From contig NC_135558.1 in assembly GCF_964340395.1 (NCBI RefSeq), positions 3,675,001-3,739,000 of the forward strand: 64,000 bases of DNA, read 5' to 3'. This document shows positions 11,489 through 24,434 of the stretch, one piece after another; the stretch's first letter is position 1; every line of letters begins with the position of its first letter. Below the pieces are notes generated by a model. It saw only the letters and a program-made list of their open reading frames with translations, had not been told where the DNA came from and made no database searches. Source of the DNA: Glandiceps talaboti. Lineage: Eukaryota; Hemichordata; Enteropneusta; Spengelidae. The position numbers and the translations under genes were made by a program.

Positions 11489-12628
11489 ATGAATGATGAG
11501 ATGCTAGCTAAATACGTTGCATCATCTGACGACGGATTTGCGATGTCAGACTTTTGTCTAAAAACAGTACAGCCTAGTTCAAGAACAGTGAAAAGAAAGT
11601 CATCATTGTTAACAAAATTTCGTCAAAAATTTCACGTAAGAGATAAAGCTAAAGATTCAGCGTCATCAGATGAAGCTAACAACACTAGTAGACTAAAAGA
11701 CAACCAACCGAGATATTTTGGGATAAGAAATTCCAGTAAGACACACAGGAAAATTGAAGTTGGCTGGATAGACTATGACTTTGAAATCCAAACGTACAAG
11801 CAGGTCCGCAGTAAAAAAGGTGGCGGGACAAGATTTGTGTCTGTAAAAAAGACGTCTAAAAAGGCTGACCTCATAAAGCTTGGTAAGGAGTACTTCTTCC
11901 CTAATGGTATGTCTGCAAGAGGGAGAATTGAAGAATATGAAGTTGATCTGAAAGATATAGAGCAAAATACTGTAGATGACGAAAGCAGTGTTGGCTATAT
12001 ATATGAAAGGACTGGTTTTAAAATACTAAGGTTTTATTTGTCTACAAAGAAAAAACCTGTTTCTAGCAATGAGCACGCAGCCAATGCAGGAGAGACCCTA
12101 CCAACTTCAAGTGTGCGAGATTTCAATCTCCCACAGGTTGACGATGACAACGATTTACCACCAGCATTTGATGAGGACAATATTGAAAATACAGGAGAAC
12201 AGTCGAGTAGTACACACACACATTTTGTGAACAGCATGGGTAGAGATGACTTAATCTCAGAAATAGATAGTGAAACTATTTCTTCTCAGCCACACCAGTC
12301 ATTACCACCTGTTCACGCACAAGCTAATGAAAGCTCAGGTATAGTACAGTTTGGAAATAGTGAGGGTGATTTTCAAGATTTGAGTGACACCTTGTCTCTA
12401 CCCACATATTTCTATGTGACAAAATCAGTCTTGGACATGAACCGGCCAAGCCAAACACAGATTTTAGTAATACATAGATATAGTGTCCGGTTGATGTCCA
12501 TTTCATCATTCAGGCAACGGCATTCATATTATCAAGTTTGTCCAAAATGCAATAAAGTAATCGCATACCATAATTATAACATGACTACCCATAGAGTAAG
12601 TGGACAAAGTGGCGGTAGTCATTGTTAA
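11489..12628 (+). CDS. HECT-like paralog truncated before the HECT domain
   Basis: The ORF encodes 379 residues from the ATG at 11489, which follows the acceptor at 11463 as in the intact gene. The first 80 residues are clearly related to, but diverged from, the gene at 651. The central domain (KIEVGW onward) and serine-rich linker are almost identical to it, also at DNA level. After the residues FYVTKSVLD the two proteins differ. The frame then runs through a decayed, internally deleted HECT region read out of frame and stops at 12628, ending SGGSHC. It lacks the catalytic cysteine and could not act as a HECT ligase. It may be a pseudogene or a shortened binding protein. An upstream in-frame ATG at 11441 lies inside the intron and was not used. 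Confidence 0.6.
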   Translation: MNDEMLAKYVASSDDGFAMSDFCLKTVQPSSRTVKRKSSLLTKFRQKFHVRDKAKDSASSDEANNTSRLKDNQPRYFGIRNSSKTHRKIEVGWIDYDFEIQTYKQVRSKKGGGTRFVSVKKTSKKADLIKLGKEYFFPNGMSARGRIEEYEVDLKDIEQNTVDDESSVGYIYERTGFKILRFYLSTKKKPVSSNEHAANAGETLPTSSVRDFNLPQVDDDNDLPPAFDEDNIENTGEQSSSTHTHFVNSMGRDDLISEIDSETISSQPHQSLPPVHAQANESSGIVQFGNSEGDFQDLSDTLSLPTYFYVTKSVLDMNRPSQTQILVIHRYSVRLMSISSFRQRHSYYQVCPKCNKVIAYHNYNMTTHRVSGQSGGSHC

Positions 12629-12700
12629 AGGTTTAGAAGTAGTCGACTATCTACCTATTAGATCAGTTTTTTCATGCAGGATGTCATTTATATGAAGGAC
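12490..12700 (+). pseudogene. Decayed HECT N-lobe remnant
   Basis: DNA here still resembles the intact gene around 1770-1960. For instance, ACATGACTACCCAT matches ACATGACTACACAC, and GTTAAAGGTTTAGAAGTAG matches GTTAAAGGTTGGGAAGTAG. The frame is broken, and roughly 100 or more bases are missing just before it. Similarity stops soon after 12690, so the rest of the HECT domain is absent. Confidence 0.65.
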
Positions 12701-14261
12701 AATTTGTGATAAAAACATCTGAAATGGAAGCGATCAAGGGAAAACATGTATAATTCTATAGAGATGTGTAAAGTGACTATAGACTAAGAAATAAGTTACA
12801 TATGATAGCTATGTAATAGCATATTCAGAACAAATGTTAGTGAAATATGTTGACCACTTAGGAGGAAATAGACACATGTAATTAAGTATAAAGTTATTAT
12901 GATGTTAACGCAGATCTGTTGGCTTTTATCACAGTTTTCATTGGTTTTAAGTTTAGTGTGTTTGTCGTTTAGATCAGTGTTTTTCCAAAGATGTTACATA
13001 GAATTTTGCATACTTGTTTATGAAAGCAACAAAGTCAGGATATAATTGTGATTTTCAACTTGTATAATTACAAAATTGTCAATGTTGTGATTGTACAAAA
13101 TCATTGTTCCAGAAAAGTGATGACAAAATTGATAAAGAGAAGATCTGGTAATGTACTACCATATATCGGTAGTTAATAATAAAAACCATCATGTTGTTCT
13201 ATGCTTAGCCTTTTTCCTTGTTTAGTGCCTACTTTGAATAATGTGAAGCACACCTTGCATATTTTAAAAAAGAAAGCATCTCCAGGATATAGTGACATTT
13301 TGCTAAAGTGTAGAATCGAATGATGCAATAGCTCATAGCAAAGGCACTGTATAAATGGACTAGGTTAAGATCAACTTGATGTTACCTGGAAATTACAAGT
13401 AATTGTAGGTGTTATTAAATCTTGAAATGGCTGTCCTCAACCTGATGACGCCTGTGTTTTCTGGAGTTTTTTTTACCCATTTATTAAAGTGTTTTTTGGT
13501 ATTTTAAGTGATCACCAAAGTAGTTGGCAGATACTGGGTGGGTGGCTGCTTTATTGGTATATAATGTATTGGTATCAAGTTCTTGTGCCTTCAAAGGGTA
13601 TCTTTGGCCATTGCATCCTGGGAGTCTGCAATTTTAATGTATTCAGTGGTTTGTTGCATACTAAATATTCATGGCTGCCATTTTGTATATGGGGGTGCAG
13701 CATATCTCTAATATATTTCTTCTGACTCCCATGATGCAATAGCCCCATAGCAAGGGTACTCTTAAAATACACTAGCTCAACACTTGATGTTTCTGTGAGA
13801 TCACAAGTAATGGTAGGTGACGACTCACTGTAATAAGCTTTTTGGTATTTTCTGAAACTAGTTCAGTTGTTTTCTCAATAAATAAAGATCATTGTACATT
13901 GTGCTATAAAAACTTTGTGAAATGTGTTAAATGTAATTATAAATGGGGACCATGCTTTGACATGAGTGTAATAATTCAGTACCATTATCTCATAAAATGT
14001 GTCTGTGAGGGATGTGTGTATGTGTTTGTGTATGTGCCTATGTGCCATTTGCCTTGATATTTGGTGAAGACGTAACTTTGTGTCTCTAGATGAAAAAATA
14101 TTCAAAATAAAGGGATTCAATCAGCGGTTTACAAGACTTGGTTATGTCCAAGACTTATTTTCTGTCAGAATAGTCGACTTACATAAAACCTTCGCGTGTA
14201 TGGGGAATAGTCATTTACAGTGAAGGTTTAGAAGGTGTCACGTGACGATGCCAATTGGTTA

Positions 14262-14313
14262 TGTATGTATGTATGTATGTATGTATGTATGTATGTATGT
14301 ATGTATGTATGTA

Positions 14314-14364
<51 letters not shown>

Positions 14365-14464
14365 ATGTACGTGCTTGCGTACGTACGTACGAACGTACAT
14401 ATGTATGTAGGTATCCAATTTTTCATTAATTCTTGACTTCCATTTTCGCAAGGGGGGGGGGGGG
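14262..14464. repeat. ATGT/GT microsatellite, ACGT tract and poly-G run
   Basis: Same order as at 9364-9541: (ATGT)n, here with an internal (GT)n, then ACGT-rich sequence, then about 12 G at 14453-14464. ORFs made only of repeating YVCM or HTYI residues arise from it and are not genes. Confidence 0.9.
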
Positions 14465-14574
14465 CAATGCGAATCACCTTCCGGCTAACAGTATCAGTAT
14501 GTGGAAGCAAAGTACAACAGAACAGGGGTTAATATCACCATCACTGACACCGTCTGTCTCTTTCAATTTATCGA

Positions 14575-14832
14575 AACTATCTCGAGATAACGAAATAGTT
14601 TCTTGAGATCTCAAGATAGTTTCTCGAGATCTCGAGAAAGTTTTCTCGAGATAACGAGATAGTTTCTCGAGATCGCGAGATGTTTCTCGAGATAACGAGA
14701 TAGTTTCTCGAGAAACTATCTCGTTATCTCGAGAAATATCTTGAGATCTCGAGAAACTATATCTCGTTATCTCGAGAAACTATCTCGATATCTCGAGAAA
14801 CTATCTCGTTATCTCGAGAAATATCTCGAAAT
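14575..14832. repeat. TCTCGAGA palindromic array, copy B
   Basis: Same unit as at 9655-10075 but shorter, with the orientation switch near 14712. The right half consists of CTCGTTATCTCGAGAAACTA units. Confidence 0.9.
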
Positions 14833-15165
14833 ATATAGTACGTGCACTATTCCTGTTATTTATGGGAATATGAACTTCTTTCAATCTGATTAAAATCCAA
14901 TCTGTAGTTAGATTGCCATTAGTGTGACATCAGCGATTTCGTTCCGAGTTCTGCTTTGCACTATACAACTTACAAGATATTATTGTATATTGTATAGTGA
15001 GTTCGCATATAGTCTAAACGAATCACCTTAACAGAGGCGTTTCCATTCATCACAGACCAGTTACACTACCGTTTTACTAGCTTTCGTTAACTTTGTATTG
15101 AAGTATTTTATAGAGTTTTGAACTTCAGTTATTTTATAGTCTTTTCCAGATATTCGTTAAATAAG
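14833..15165. other. Spacer without recognised features
   Basis: Ordinary AT-rich sequence between the palindromic array and a long microsatellite. I see no coding or structural signal. Confidence 0.4.
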
Positions 15166-15459
15166 TATGTGTGTACGTATGTACGTATGTATGTATGTAC
15201 GTATGTATGTATGTATGTACGTATGTATGTATGTATGTATGTGTGTACGTATGTACGTATGTACGTATGTATGTATGTACGTACGTGTATGTACGTATGT
15301 ACGTATGTATGTATGTATGTATGTATGTATGTATGTATGTATGTATGTATGTGTGTGTGTGTATGTATGTATGTATGTATGTATGTATGTATGTATGTAT
15401 GTATATGTGTGTGTGTGTATGTATGTATGTATGTATGTATGTATGTATGTATGTATGTA

Positions 15460-15494
<35 letters not shown>

Positions 15495-15549
15495 ATGTAT
15501 GTATGTATGTATGTATGTATGTATGTATGTATGTATGTATGTATGTATG

Positions 15550-15579
<30 letters not shown>
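15166..15579. repeat. Long (ATGT)n compound microsatellite
   Basis: About 414 bp of GTAT/ATGT repeats with ACGT variants in the first third and three GT-rich interruptions (near 15350, 15410 and 15465). All six frames are open because the 4-bp unit lacks stops; the resulting 130-190 residue ORFs are artefacts. Confidence 0.97.
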
Positions 15580-15582
<3 letters not shown>

Positions 15583-15692
15583 TTGGTATATTGCATGGAC
15601 AATACACTGGGAACAACTGGGAGAGGAATGAAAAGACGTGAGACATGCTATAGTGTTCATTCAAAATTCATGTATACCAATGTATGAGCGTA

Positions 15693-15697
<5 letters not shown>

Positions 15698-15756
<59 letters not shown>
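15698..15756. repeat. (TA)n microsatellite at the 3' end of a Penelope-like fragment
   Basis: About 59 bp of TA. In minus-strand orientation it follows the tail of the GIY-YIG element. Confidence 0.9.
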
Positions 15757-17017
<1,261 letters not shown>

Positions 17018-17269
17018 CACAGTCGCTTGTAAACTGTTATTCCTTTCCTAAATGGTTTTATTCTTGTCTATGACGGTCCTAATACAGAACAAAGACGTTA
17101 TTATAGGGATTGGCGATATACTTATAAAATCGGTAGCGATGTCACAAATACAACCGATTTTATAAGAATATCGCCAATCCCTATAATAACGTCATTGTTC
17201 TGTATTAGGACCGTCATAGACAAGAATAAAACCATTTAGGAAATGAATAACAGTTTACAAGCGACTGTG
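17018..17269. repeat. 252-bp foldback (inverted repeat), possible MITE
   Basis: The arm 17018-17134 is the near-exact reverse complement of 17153-17269, with about four mismatches in 117 bp by eye. The loop is 18 bases. The outermost bases are CACAGTCGCTTGT and its complement. No clear target-site duplication was seen. Confidence 0.9.
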
Positions 17270-17550
17270 TCGACTTGTCGCGAGAGGACGTTTGCATCTC
17301 CTTCAGTGTAAAAGTCTTGAGTCTTACACTAAATCATGTAAAATATGCAGTCATCCCACAGAAACAGGAACAGTAGAAGTTCGACAAATTTTTTCCGCTG
17401 TCGATATACTAGAAAGGATAGTTATTATCATAGAAAGTGTCGGTAATGTACAACATAAAGTCACCAAATACTGTAGTGTAAGCTCGACCGTAGGTTCTTA
17501 CAAAATATGGAGAATTGGATGTAGGTACTGTGAACGTAACCCTCCTTCAA

Positions 17551-17863
<313 letters not shown>

Positions 17864-18386
17864 CGCTCTGTACACGGGATCGGCTTGGCCTTTTAGGGAA
17901 TTAGCTCAAACTACACACAATGTTCATGGTTAACCTGGATCATTTAGAAGTGGCCACGGGGCAGATCTAAGCTCCTAGTCTAGGCCTAGCTGTTGCCTTC
18001 TGCTCCAACTTCCAAAGAATGAATCCGAACTTCATTACATTTATTCCATTATAAACATAAAATATACAATACTCAAATAATCAGCACCGTAAATGACTAA
18101 AACGGAAGTATTGCCGTCGCCTTAATTCAATGCAAATAATATTGACAAATATGAAAACTAGCTAAACAATGTGATCACGTCATTGTTCTTCCAACTGCCT
18201 GTAATCAGTCATTATTTGATACTGATGATCTTTTAATTACTTAATGTTGTCATCTTAGAAGAATAATATTCGCGAAATGCAAACATTTGTTCTAAGTATT
18301 AATTCATGACAGCTGAGAGTTCACGGTGACCTCGCAAAATATGAAAACTTAGCGAATATTAAAAAGTTGTATTCTGTCATCAGTAA
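17864..18386. other. Intergenic sequence, no gene recognised
   Basis: AT-rich and without an ORF or repeat that I recognise. Confidence 0.35.
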
Positions 18387-19178
18387 CGTATGTATGTATG
18401 TATGTATGTATGTATGTATGTATGTATGTATGTATGCATGTATGCATGTATGCATGTATGCATGTATGTATGTATGTATGTACATGTATGTATGTATGTA
18501 TGTATGTACGTGCTTGCGTACGTACGTACGTACGTACGTACGTACATATGTATGTAGGTATCAAATTTTTCATAAATTCTTGACTTCCAATTTCGCCATG
18601 GGGGGGGGGGGGGGGCAATGCGAATCACCTTCCGGCTAACAGTATCAGTATGTGGAAGCAAAGTACGAGAGAACAGGGGTTCGTAATATCACCATCACTG
18701 TCACCATGTCTTTTTCAATTTATCGAAACTATCTCGAGATAACGAAATAGTTTCTCGAGATCTCAAGATAGTTTCTCGAGATCTCGAGAAAGTTTTCTCG
18801 AGATAACGAGATAGTTTCTCGAGATCGCGAGATGTTTGTCGAGATCTCGAGAAAGTTTCTCGAGATCTCGATATAGTTTCTCGAGATAACGAGATAGTTT
18901 TTCGAGATCTCGAGAAAACTATCTCATTATCTCGAGATAATTATTTCTCGAGATCTCAAGATAGTTTCTCGAGATCTCGAGAAAGTTTTCTCGAGATAAC
19001 GAGATAGTTTCTCGAGATCTCGAGATGTTTCTCGAGATAACGAGATAGTTTCTCGAGATCTCGAGATGTTTCTCGAGATCTCGAGAAACTATCTCGAGAT
19101 CTCGATATAGTTTCTCGAGATAACGAGATAGTTTTTCGAGATCTCGAGAAACTATCTCGTTATCTCGAGATAATTATT
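18387..19178. repeat. Composite ATGT / poly-G / TCTCGAGA repeat, copy C
   Basis: The same component order as in copies A and B: ATGT microsatellite with ATGC variants (18387-18500), ACGT-rich tract (to about 18543), poly-G run (18601-18615), a conserved single-copy segment starting CAATGCGAATCACCTTCCGG, and a palindromic array at about 18722-19178. The flanks differ from those of copies A and B. This copy therefore arose independently of the 4.9-kb duplication, which makes the composite a dispersed element. Confidence 0.88.
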
Positions 19179-20266
19179 TTTTTTTGCTTCTGGAAATGTC
19201 CCTAATGGGCCTTCATATGGAATAAAAGTACATAAACTGTTAAAATTAGTTTGTAAGTACGAAAAATATAAAATACTGCAGCTAAAATAAAAAAAATACT
19301 TTTGGCCTGAACGGCTTCCCATAATTATGTTCAATCTTCGCATTGGAACGATTTCATGATAATCTGCCAGCTGTTGAGAATCGAGTTTGTTGATGCAATG
19401 GAAATCAGTTCAATAGAAACACAGACAAGGAAGAAACAAGATGTCGTCTGGTTCTGCAACATCTAGTCTAGTTCCTGACGACTATATTCTGATTTTACAC
19501 TACGTTATCTTCACACATTACGTCAGTCTCGTTACTCAAGGCGTTAATTGAATTGTGATTCGCAACATTTTACTAACACTGAATCTTTATCATCACAAAC
19601 AACACAAATCTCATTAATATTTAATACTATAATATACCGTGTGACACGACAATGATTGAATCCATTGACATCATGATGCCTAAAATACGTATATGTTGTT
19701 ACACTCTACACAATCTGGCCATGATCTGCTAAGATAACGGTAGTTCAATTCACACCAAGAAAATCTAGCGATGTTCGATTTTTATTGCGCCAAGCGACGT
19801 TTTCTCTACTCTCATGGTTTCCATTAAATTTTATAAATATTTCATATCTATGGACGAACTGTCCAGAAGTCTCTAAGATACAACATTCATGCCACACTAT
19901 CAGCTACCACTAATACATGGCTAATTCTCATTTCTTTTATTTTAATATAGTTGTTGATTCTCACTTCTTTTATTTTAATAAAGTTGAGTTTTACACATTT
20001 CAAGTTTTGATAGACATTTTAGTCATTTGAGTGACAAACGCTTTTATTATGACAACAGACTATACTATTTCCTGTATTATGACAACAATACGTGATATTT
20101 TCGACTGTTGAGTGAAAAACATGTTTATGAAGACAAACTATTCAAAGTGTGTAAGTTTATTTGGAGACAGGCGTACTAAAGTATCGTCAACGTTTGCCAT
20201 GCGCTCAGAATATATTTAACCAGTAAAACTGAGATATGTAAACGTATTAGAATATCTAGATACAGG
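19179..20266. other. Sequence upstream of the GAL3ST-like gene, no exon recognised
   Basis: The start codon of the sulfotransferase-like gene should lie in or before this stretch, but I could not identify its exon. Nothing else is recognisable. Confidence 0.3.
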
Positions 20267-20560
20267 TGATAATCCATATACAGGCGATACTCTATATACA
20301 GGCGACACTCTGCTATACAGGTGATAATCTATATACAGGTGATAATCCATATACAGGCGATAATCTATATACTGGCGATAATCTATATACAGGTGATAAT
20401 CTATATACAGGTGATAATCTATATACAGGTGATAATATATATATTGGCGATAATCCATCTACATGTGATAATCTATATACAGGTAATAATCTATGTATAG
20501 GTGATAATCTATGTATAGGTGATAATCTATATATAGGTGATAATCCATGGGCAGGTGAAA
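20267..20560. repeat. 18-bp minisatellite
   Basis: About 16 imperfect copies of GATAATCTATATACAGGT and close variants. Since 18 is a multiple of three, one frame reads as YTGDNL repeats. It lies just before the transmembrane exon of the sulfotransferase-like gene and is taken as intronic. Confidence 0.9.
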
Positions 20561-20597
20561 TATATAATGGTGTCTGTTTATTTGGGTTTTGTTTCAG

Positions 20598-23500
20598 TCA
20601 CGACATGTGTTTATTTCACTACTGGTTCTATCCATAATATGCATGTCATACATTGGTTGGCGAAATATTGACCACGGACCAATCATGTTGCCAACACTGC
20701 ACACGTGAGTAAAGAAATGGCAATCTTTCCATCCTTATTCTTGTAGACTTAACACATCATGGTAAATTTCCTGTAATTCCATTTTCTGCTGCATAATATA
20801 TGTAATCGACTTAGCCACTAATTCCCCGTTAATGTTCTTGTTGCAACATCACGCCTGTCGTTCTTACATGAATGACGTCATAGAATGAAAATGACGTCAT
20901 AACTGCTGTTAGCTGAGCTCATAAGTTTCTTCGCCTTCGAGGCAGAGGAGGTTTGCAAATGATTATAGTCACCAATCAGCAATGAAGTACGGTGCAGTAT
21001 TGCTGGATTACACAATACCCAGCTAGGTGGCTTTTTAGCCACATTAGGTATATGAATAACTTTATGATATCGCTATATGGCTATTCATCATACATAGCAT
21101 TTAAGAATATAAATGAAATTTGATTCATAAAATGTGTTTTATTGGATATTGCAACACATGGCCTTCCATATTGTAACCTCCTCAAAATAAGCTTATTTAA
21201 TAGTTGTAACGAGACATATCGTAGTGAATAAAAATTATCAACAATTTCAAGGAACGGGTTAGCGCCCTCTGTGTCAATGCATAACAATGATCATTATTTC
21301 TTCCTCTTTTCTTCCTTTCATTCTCTGAACAGACGTAATCTTTCTGACGTTAGTCCATGGAGCGAGGAACTCATTTCTGTTCAGACAGAAGGGCAGCCAG
21401 ATACAATTGAAAAGATCCCATCAACGAATTGGTGGCAGAATGTCGTCACGGTTCGGGCACAAAATGAACCTGAAAAGACAACGTCACAGGGAGTACTGAC
21501 ACTGCCATCAAACACATCAAGTATACATGTACCATCTCATTGTAACTCAAGACTTAACGACATTGTGTACATCTTTAATAGGAAAACGGGAAGTACTACA
21601 CTAGTCACTCTTATTGACCGATTTGGTCGAAATAACGATTATCCGCTGACGAGGCAAAGGGTATTACACAAGACACAAGAATACTATGGACAGTTTAGTA
21701 TATACCATATAGATGGCAAGAATGGCAAAGACGCAGTGTTACCTACACCTGGTACAAGTAGAAACAATAGACGCTATCTCCTTCAAGCGGATCGTACAAA
21801 CTCAGTTTCGATTGAAAAGGGGCATTTGGTCATAAAACCTAGCGCTATAGAAACTGTGTATGTGACAATCGTCCGAGAACCAGCCGCTCATTTTGAGTCT
21901 GTCTTCAAATTCTTTCACCTAGAAAAATATATGATGAACTCGCCTTCAAAGACAATATCCGATTATTTCACTAACCCCGAGTACGTCCGATCGAGGATGC
22001 AATATGGTACGCGTTCATGGAGAGTGGGGAAAAACTCACAAGCATGGCATCTTGGATTAGATCATCGTTACCATGATAACGACGCTATTACGGAAGAGTA
22101 CTTTACACAGCTTGAGAAAGAGATTGATCTTGTTTTGGTGACAGAATATTATGACCAGTCATTGATTTTACTCAAGAAAATGATGTGTTGGAAGATGGAA
22201 GATATCCTTTACATAGCGAGGAGAGTACGGAACGATGACTTCAGAGTACCAATGTCAACATCACTTCGAGATAAAATATATAAATGGAACAGTCTGGATG
22301 TCAAAGTGTACGACCGTTTTAACAAAACGCTATGGAGAAAAATTAAAGAGTATGGCGAAGATTTCGAGAAAGATTTACAAGAATTTCGAAGACTACGGGA
22401 CGCGGTTTCACGAGACTGTGGAGACGAAAATTCATCAAGACTTGTTACATCCACAGTGGAACTTCTTGAGAAATCAGGCTCTGTTATCACTGATCCTGTC
22501 AAATTTTGTATAAATTTAGAAGCTTGGTTTTCACAAAATGTCCCACACATAGCCAAATCAAGTTACGGCCCTGGATCATGTGCTATTGTACCTGTATCAC
22601 AAGGTAAGTAATCATCATGGTAGATAGTTTTACATGGTCATGTGGTATTGTCATAGATACATGGTGTTGTCATAGATACATGGTCACATGGTGTTGTCAT
22701 AGATACATGGTCACATGGTGTTGTCAAACCTCTTAAGAGTTTGCAGCATTCATGTACTGGTATCACAGAGTGATTTACACGACGAAGAATAACTTCGGTC
22801 TCTCCATCAGCAACGCAGTGGTGTTTGCTTTACACATCGACTGATATATAACAATATAAAACATGCCACTTATTTCAATCGAATTAGAAATTACATTATA
22901 CTTGGTGAAAAATAGTTGCAATCAATCTATAATAATTGTGCCTTTTTCAAGTATACGTGTACAATGTCACCTGACTCGCATACAAACATCCGGTGTCCCG
23001 CGCTATAAAAACCTAGCCAGTAACTATAAAAGACGCACCATAGAAAAGTTTGTGTCTGAGCTGAAACTTACGTAAACTAAGAAGAAGTTATGAGCAATGA
23101 AAAACTTTCCCCCCAGATGAACTCAATGGCATGTAAATAAGTAACTTCGTCATGGTAGCCAGATCTTGGGTTGAAAACTCGACTCATCTTGTCAACAAAC
23201 CAAAAGCACCTCGTCGAGACATGCGCATAAGATGACATTGAACTTGAATCATTTGATTTGTCAGTGTAATGACGTCAGTGTAATGATGTCATGTTTTGCC
23301 AACAGGTATGGTGCAACCCCTAACTTACAGGGAAACAACTCCAAAAATAGGCGAACGTTCACAATGTTTACGTATAAACTATCTGAAGAAGAATTCATCC
23401 GATGTATTACTAGTAGGTTTGGAAGTTTACTTCTCTGTGAATAGTACTCATAAAACCCTACCTTCGGAAGAGATGAAGACAATAAGAAAGGGATACTTTA

Positions 23501-24434
23501 CTGCCAACTACCAACTAACCGATGTGTCTAATGTACAGGTAAGTCTTTGTATTTACACACTGTGAATGTCGGTTATTGTACAGTGAAGACTTTCACATCT
23601 GTACGATTTAAGTACAGGACACTCTGTTTATGTCTGCAGTGTTGACAAGGGAATAAACAAAACAAAACACAAAATTTGTAACAAAATACAAAGCAGACAC
23701 TGTGTAAGATGTTTGTGTGTTATCTTTACTGTGTCTGAGCATGAAACCTTGTGATCAGTCTCACTGATCTTGATGCATCGTTTAATAGCATTTACAAACT
23801 GAGACGAAATCTTCTATAATAGTAGCCCCCTGTTTGCAGACTGAGTAATACTCGATTCTGCCTAAGACGGGCATGCAAAGAGGTATAAAAATACGAGAAG
23901 CTCACACTCACATCATATCAAAGGAGGTTGTAAGGACAAGATTCCCGACATACTCCGTCTGCAAACAGAACTATGAGATACATTGTTTTCCTTCCCAGAT
24001 GTTCTGTTGTTGATTACTAACACCATCACTTTCGTAGGTAGATGGATTTGTGATGAGAAAACTGTCACCATCGAGACTAGAGACGAGATCCACCCCAGAT
24101 GTAGGTCATTGACCTCAAAACCCTTTGCAGAGAAAAACGAATACTATAAATTATACTGTTTTCATCATCTAAAATTTACATTTCAGTTTTCGTGAACTTT
24201 ACACTTTTAAGACAGCTTTTGTCAGAAAGCAGAACACTGTAATCATTCGTCCACCAGTATAACTCGTACATATTTTTATCATCTGCGTTTATATTGTGAC
24301 TTGTTGTATAGTTTTGTGTTGACTTTTTAAAGCTATAATACCTCCGTTCTAATCAACAGGTGATGTGTGAGGCCAAACGTGTCAGTTCAGATTACGTCAT
24401 TGACTCTGTACAGTTGTCTGGAGGCAATTGTTAA
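20598..24434 (+). CDS. Galactose-3-O-sulfotransferase-like Golgi enzyme (first exon missing)
   Basis: Four exons join in frame: 20598-20704, 21333-22603, 23306-23538 and 24360-24434, giving 561 residues plus an unseen N-terminus. Exon 1 encodes a type II signal anchor, RHVFISLLVLSIICMSYIGW, as expected of a Golgi enzyme. The large exon carries the PAPS-binding loop NRKTGSTT (21578-21601), the 3'-phosphate motif VTIVREPAAHFESVF (near 21861-21905), and later family marks such as LVLVTEYYDQSLILLKKMMCW and WNSLDVKVYDRFN. The family moves sulfate from PAPS to the 3-OH of galactose on glycolipids or glycoproteins. The two small C-terminal exons add about 100 residues beyond the usual family length, without recognised domains. 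All junctions are GT-AG. An ATG at 21271 lies in the preceding intron and was rejected as the start. Which sugar is used cannot be told. Confidence 0.85.
22655..22730. repeat. Short tandem repeat in a sulfotransferase intron
   Basis: Three copies of a unit near 31 bp containing GTTGTCATAGATACATGGTC. It lies about 50 bp after the donor of the large exon. Confidence 0.75.

Larger units (their letters stand above)
12258..14713. repeat. Segmental duplication, copy B
   Basis: Partner of 7359-9789. It begins inside the coding exon of the second paralog and ends inside the palindromic array. Since only copy B is joined to the 5' part of the gene, copy A looks like the broken partner. Its simple repeat differs: the ATGT run here is interrupted by a GT run of about 28 bp. 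Confidence 0.9.

Noticed and set aside
15118-15687. ORFs of up to 189 residues rich in YVCM or HTYI
   Set aside because: They are translations of the (ATGT)n microsatellite, open in all frames because the unit has no stop codon.
20216-20637. ORF with YTGDNL repeats (plus) and DYHLYI repeats (minus)
   Set aside because: The 18-bp minisatellite keeps frames open; the real exon at 20598 is read in a different frame.
21271-21332. ATG at 21271 as the start of the sulfotransferase
   Set aside because: It lies in a pyrimidine-rich stretch ending in an AG acceptor at 21332. The phase-matched upstream exon at 20598-20704 supplies the expected membrane anchor.
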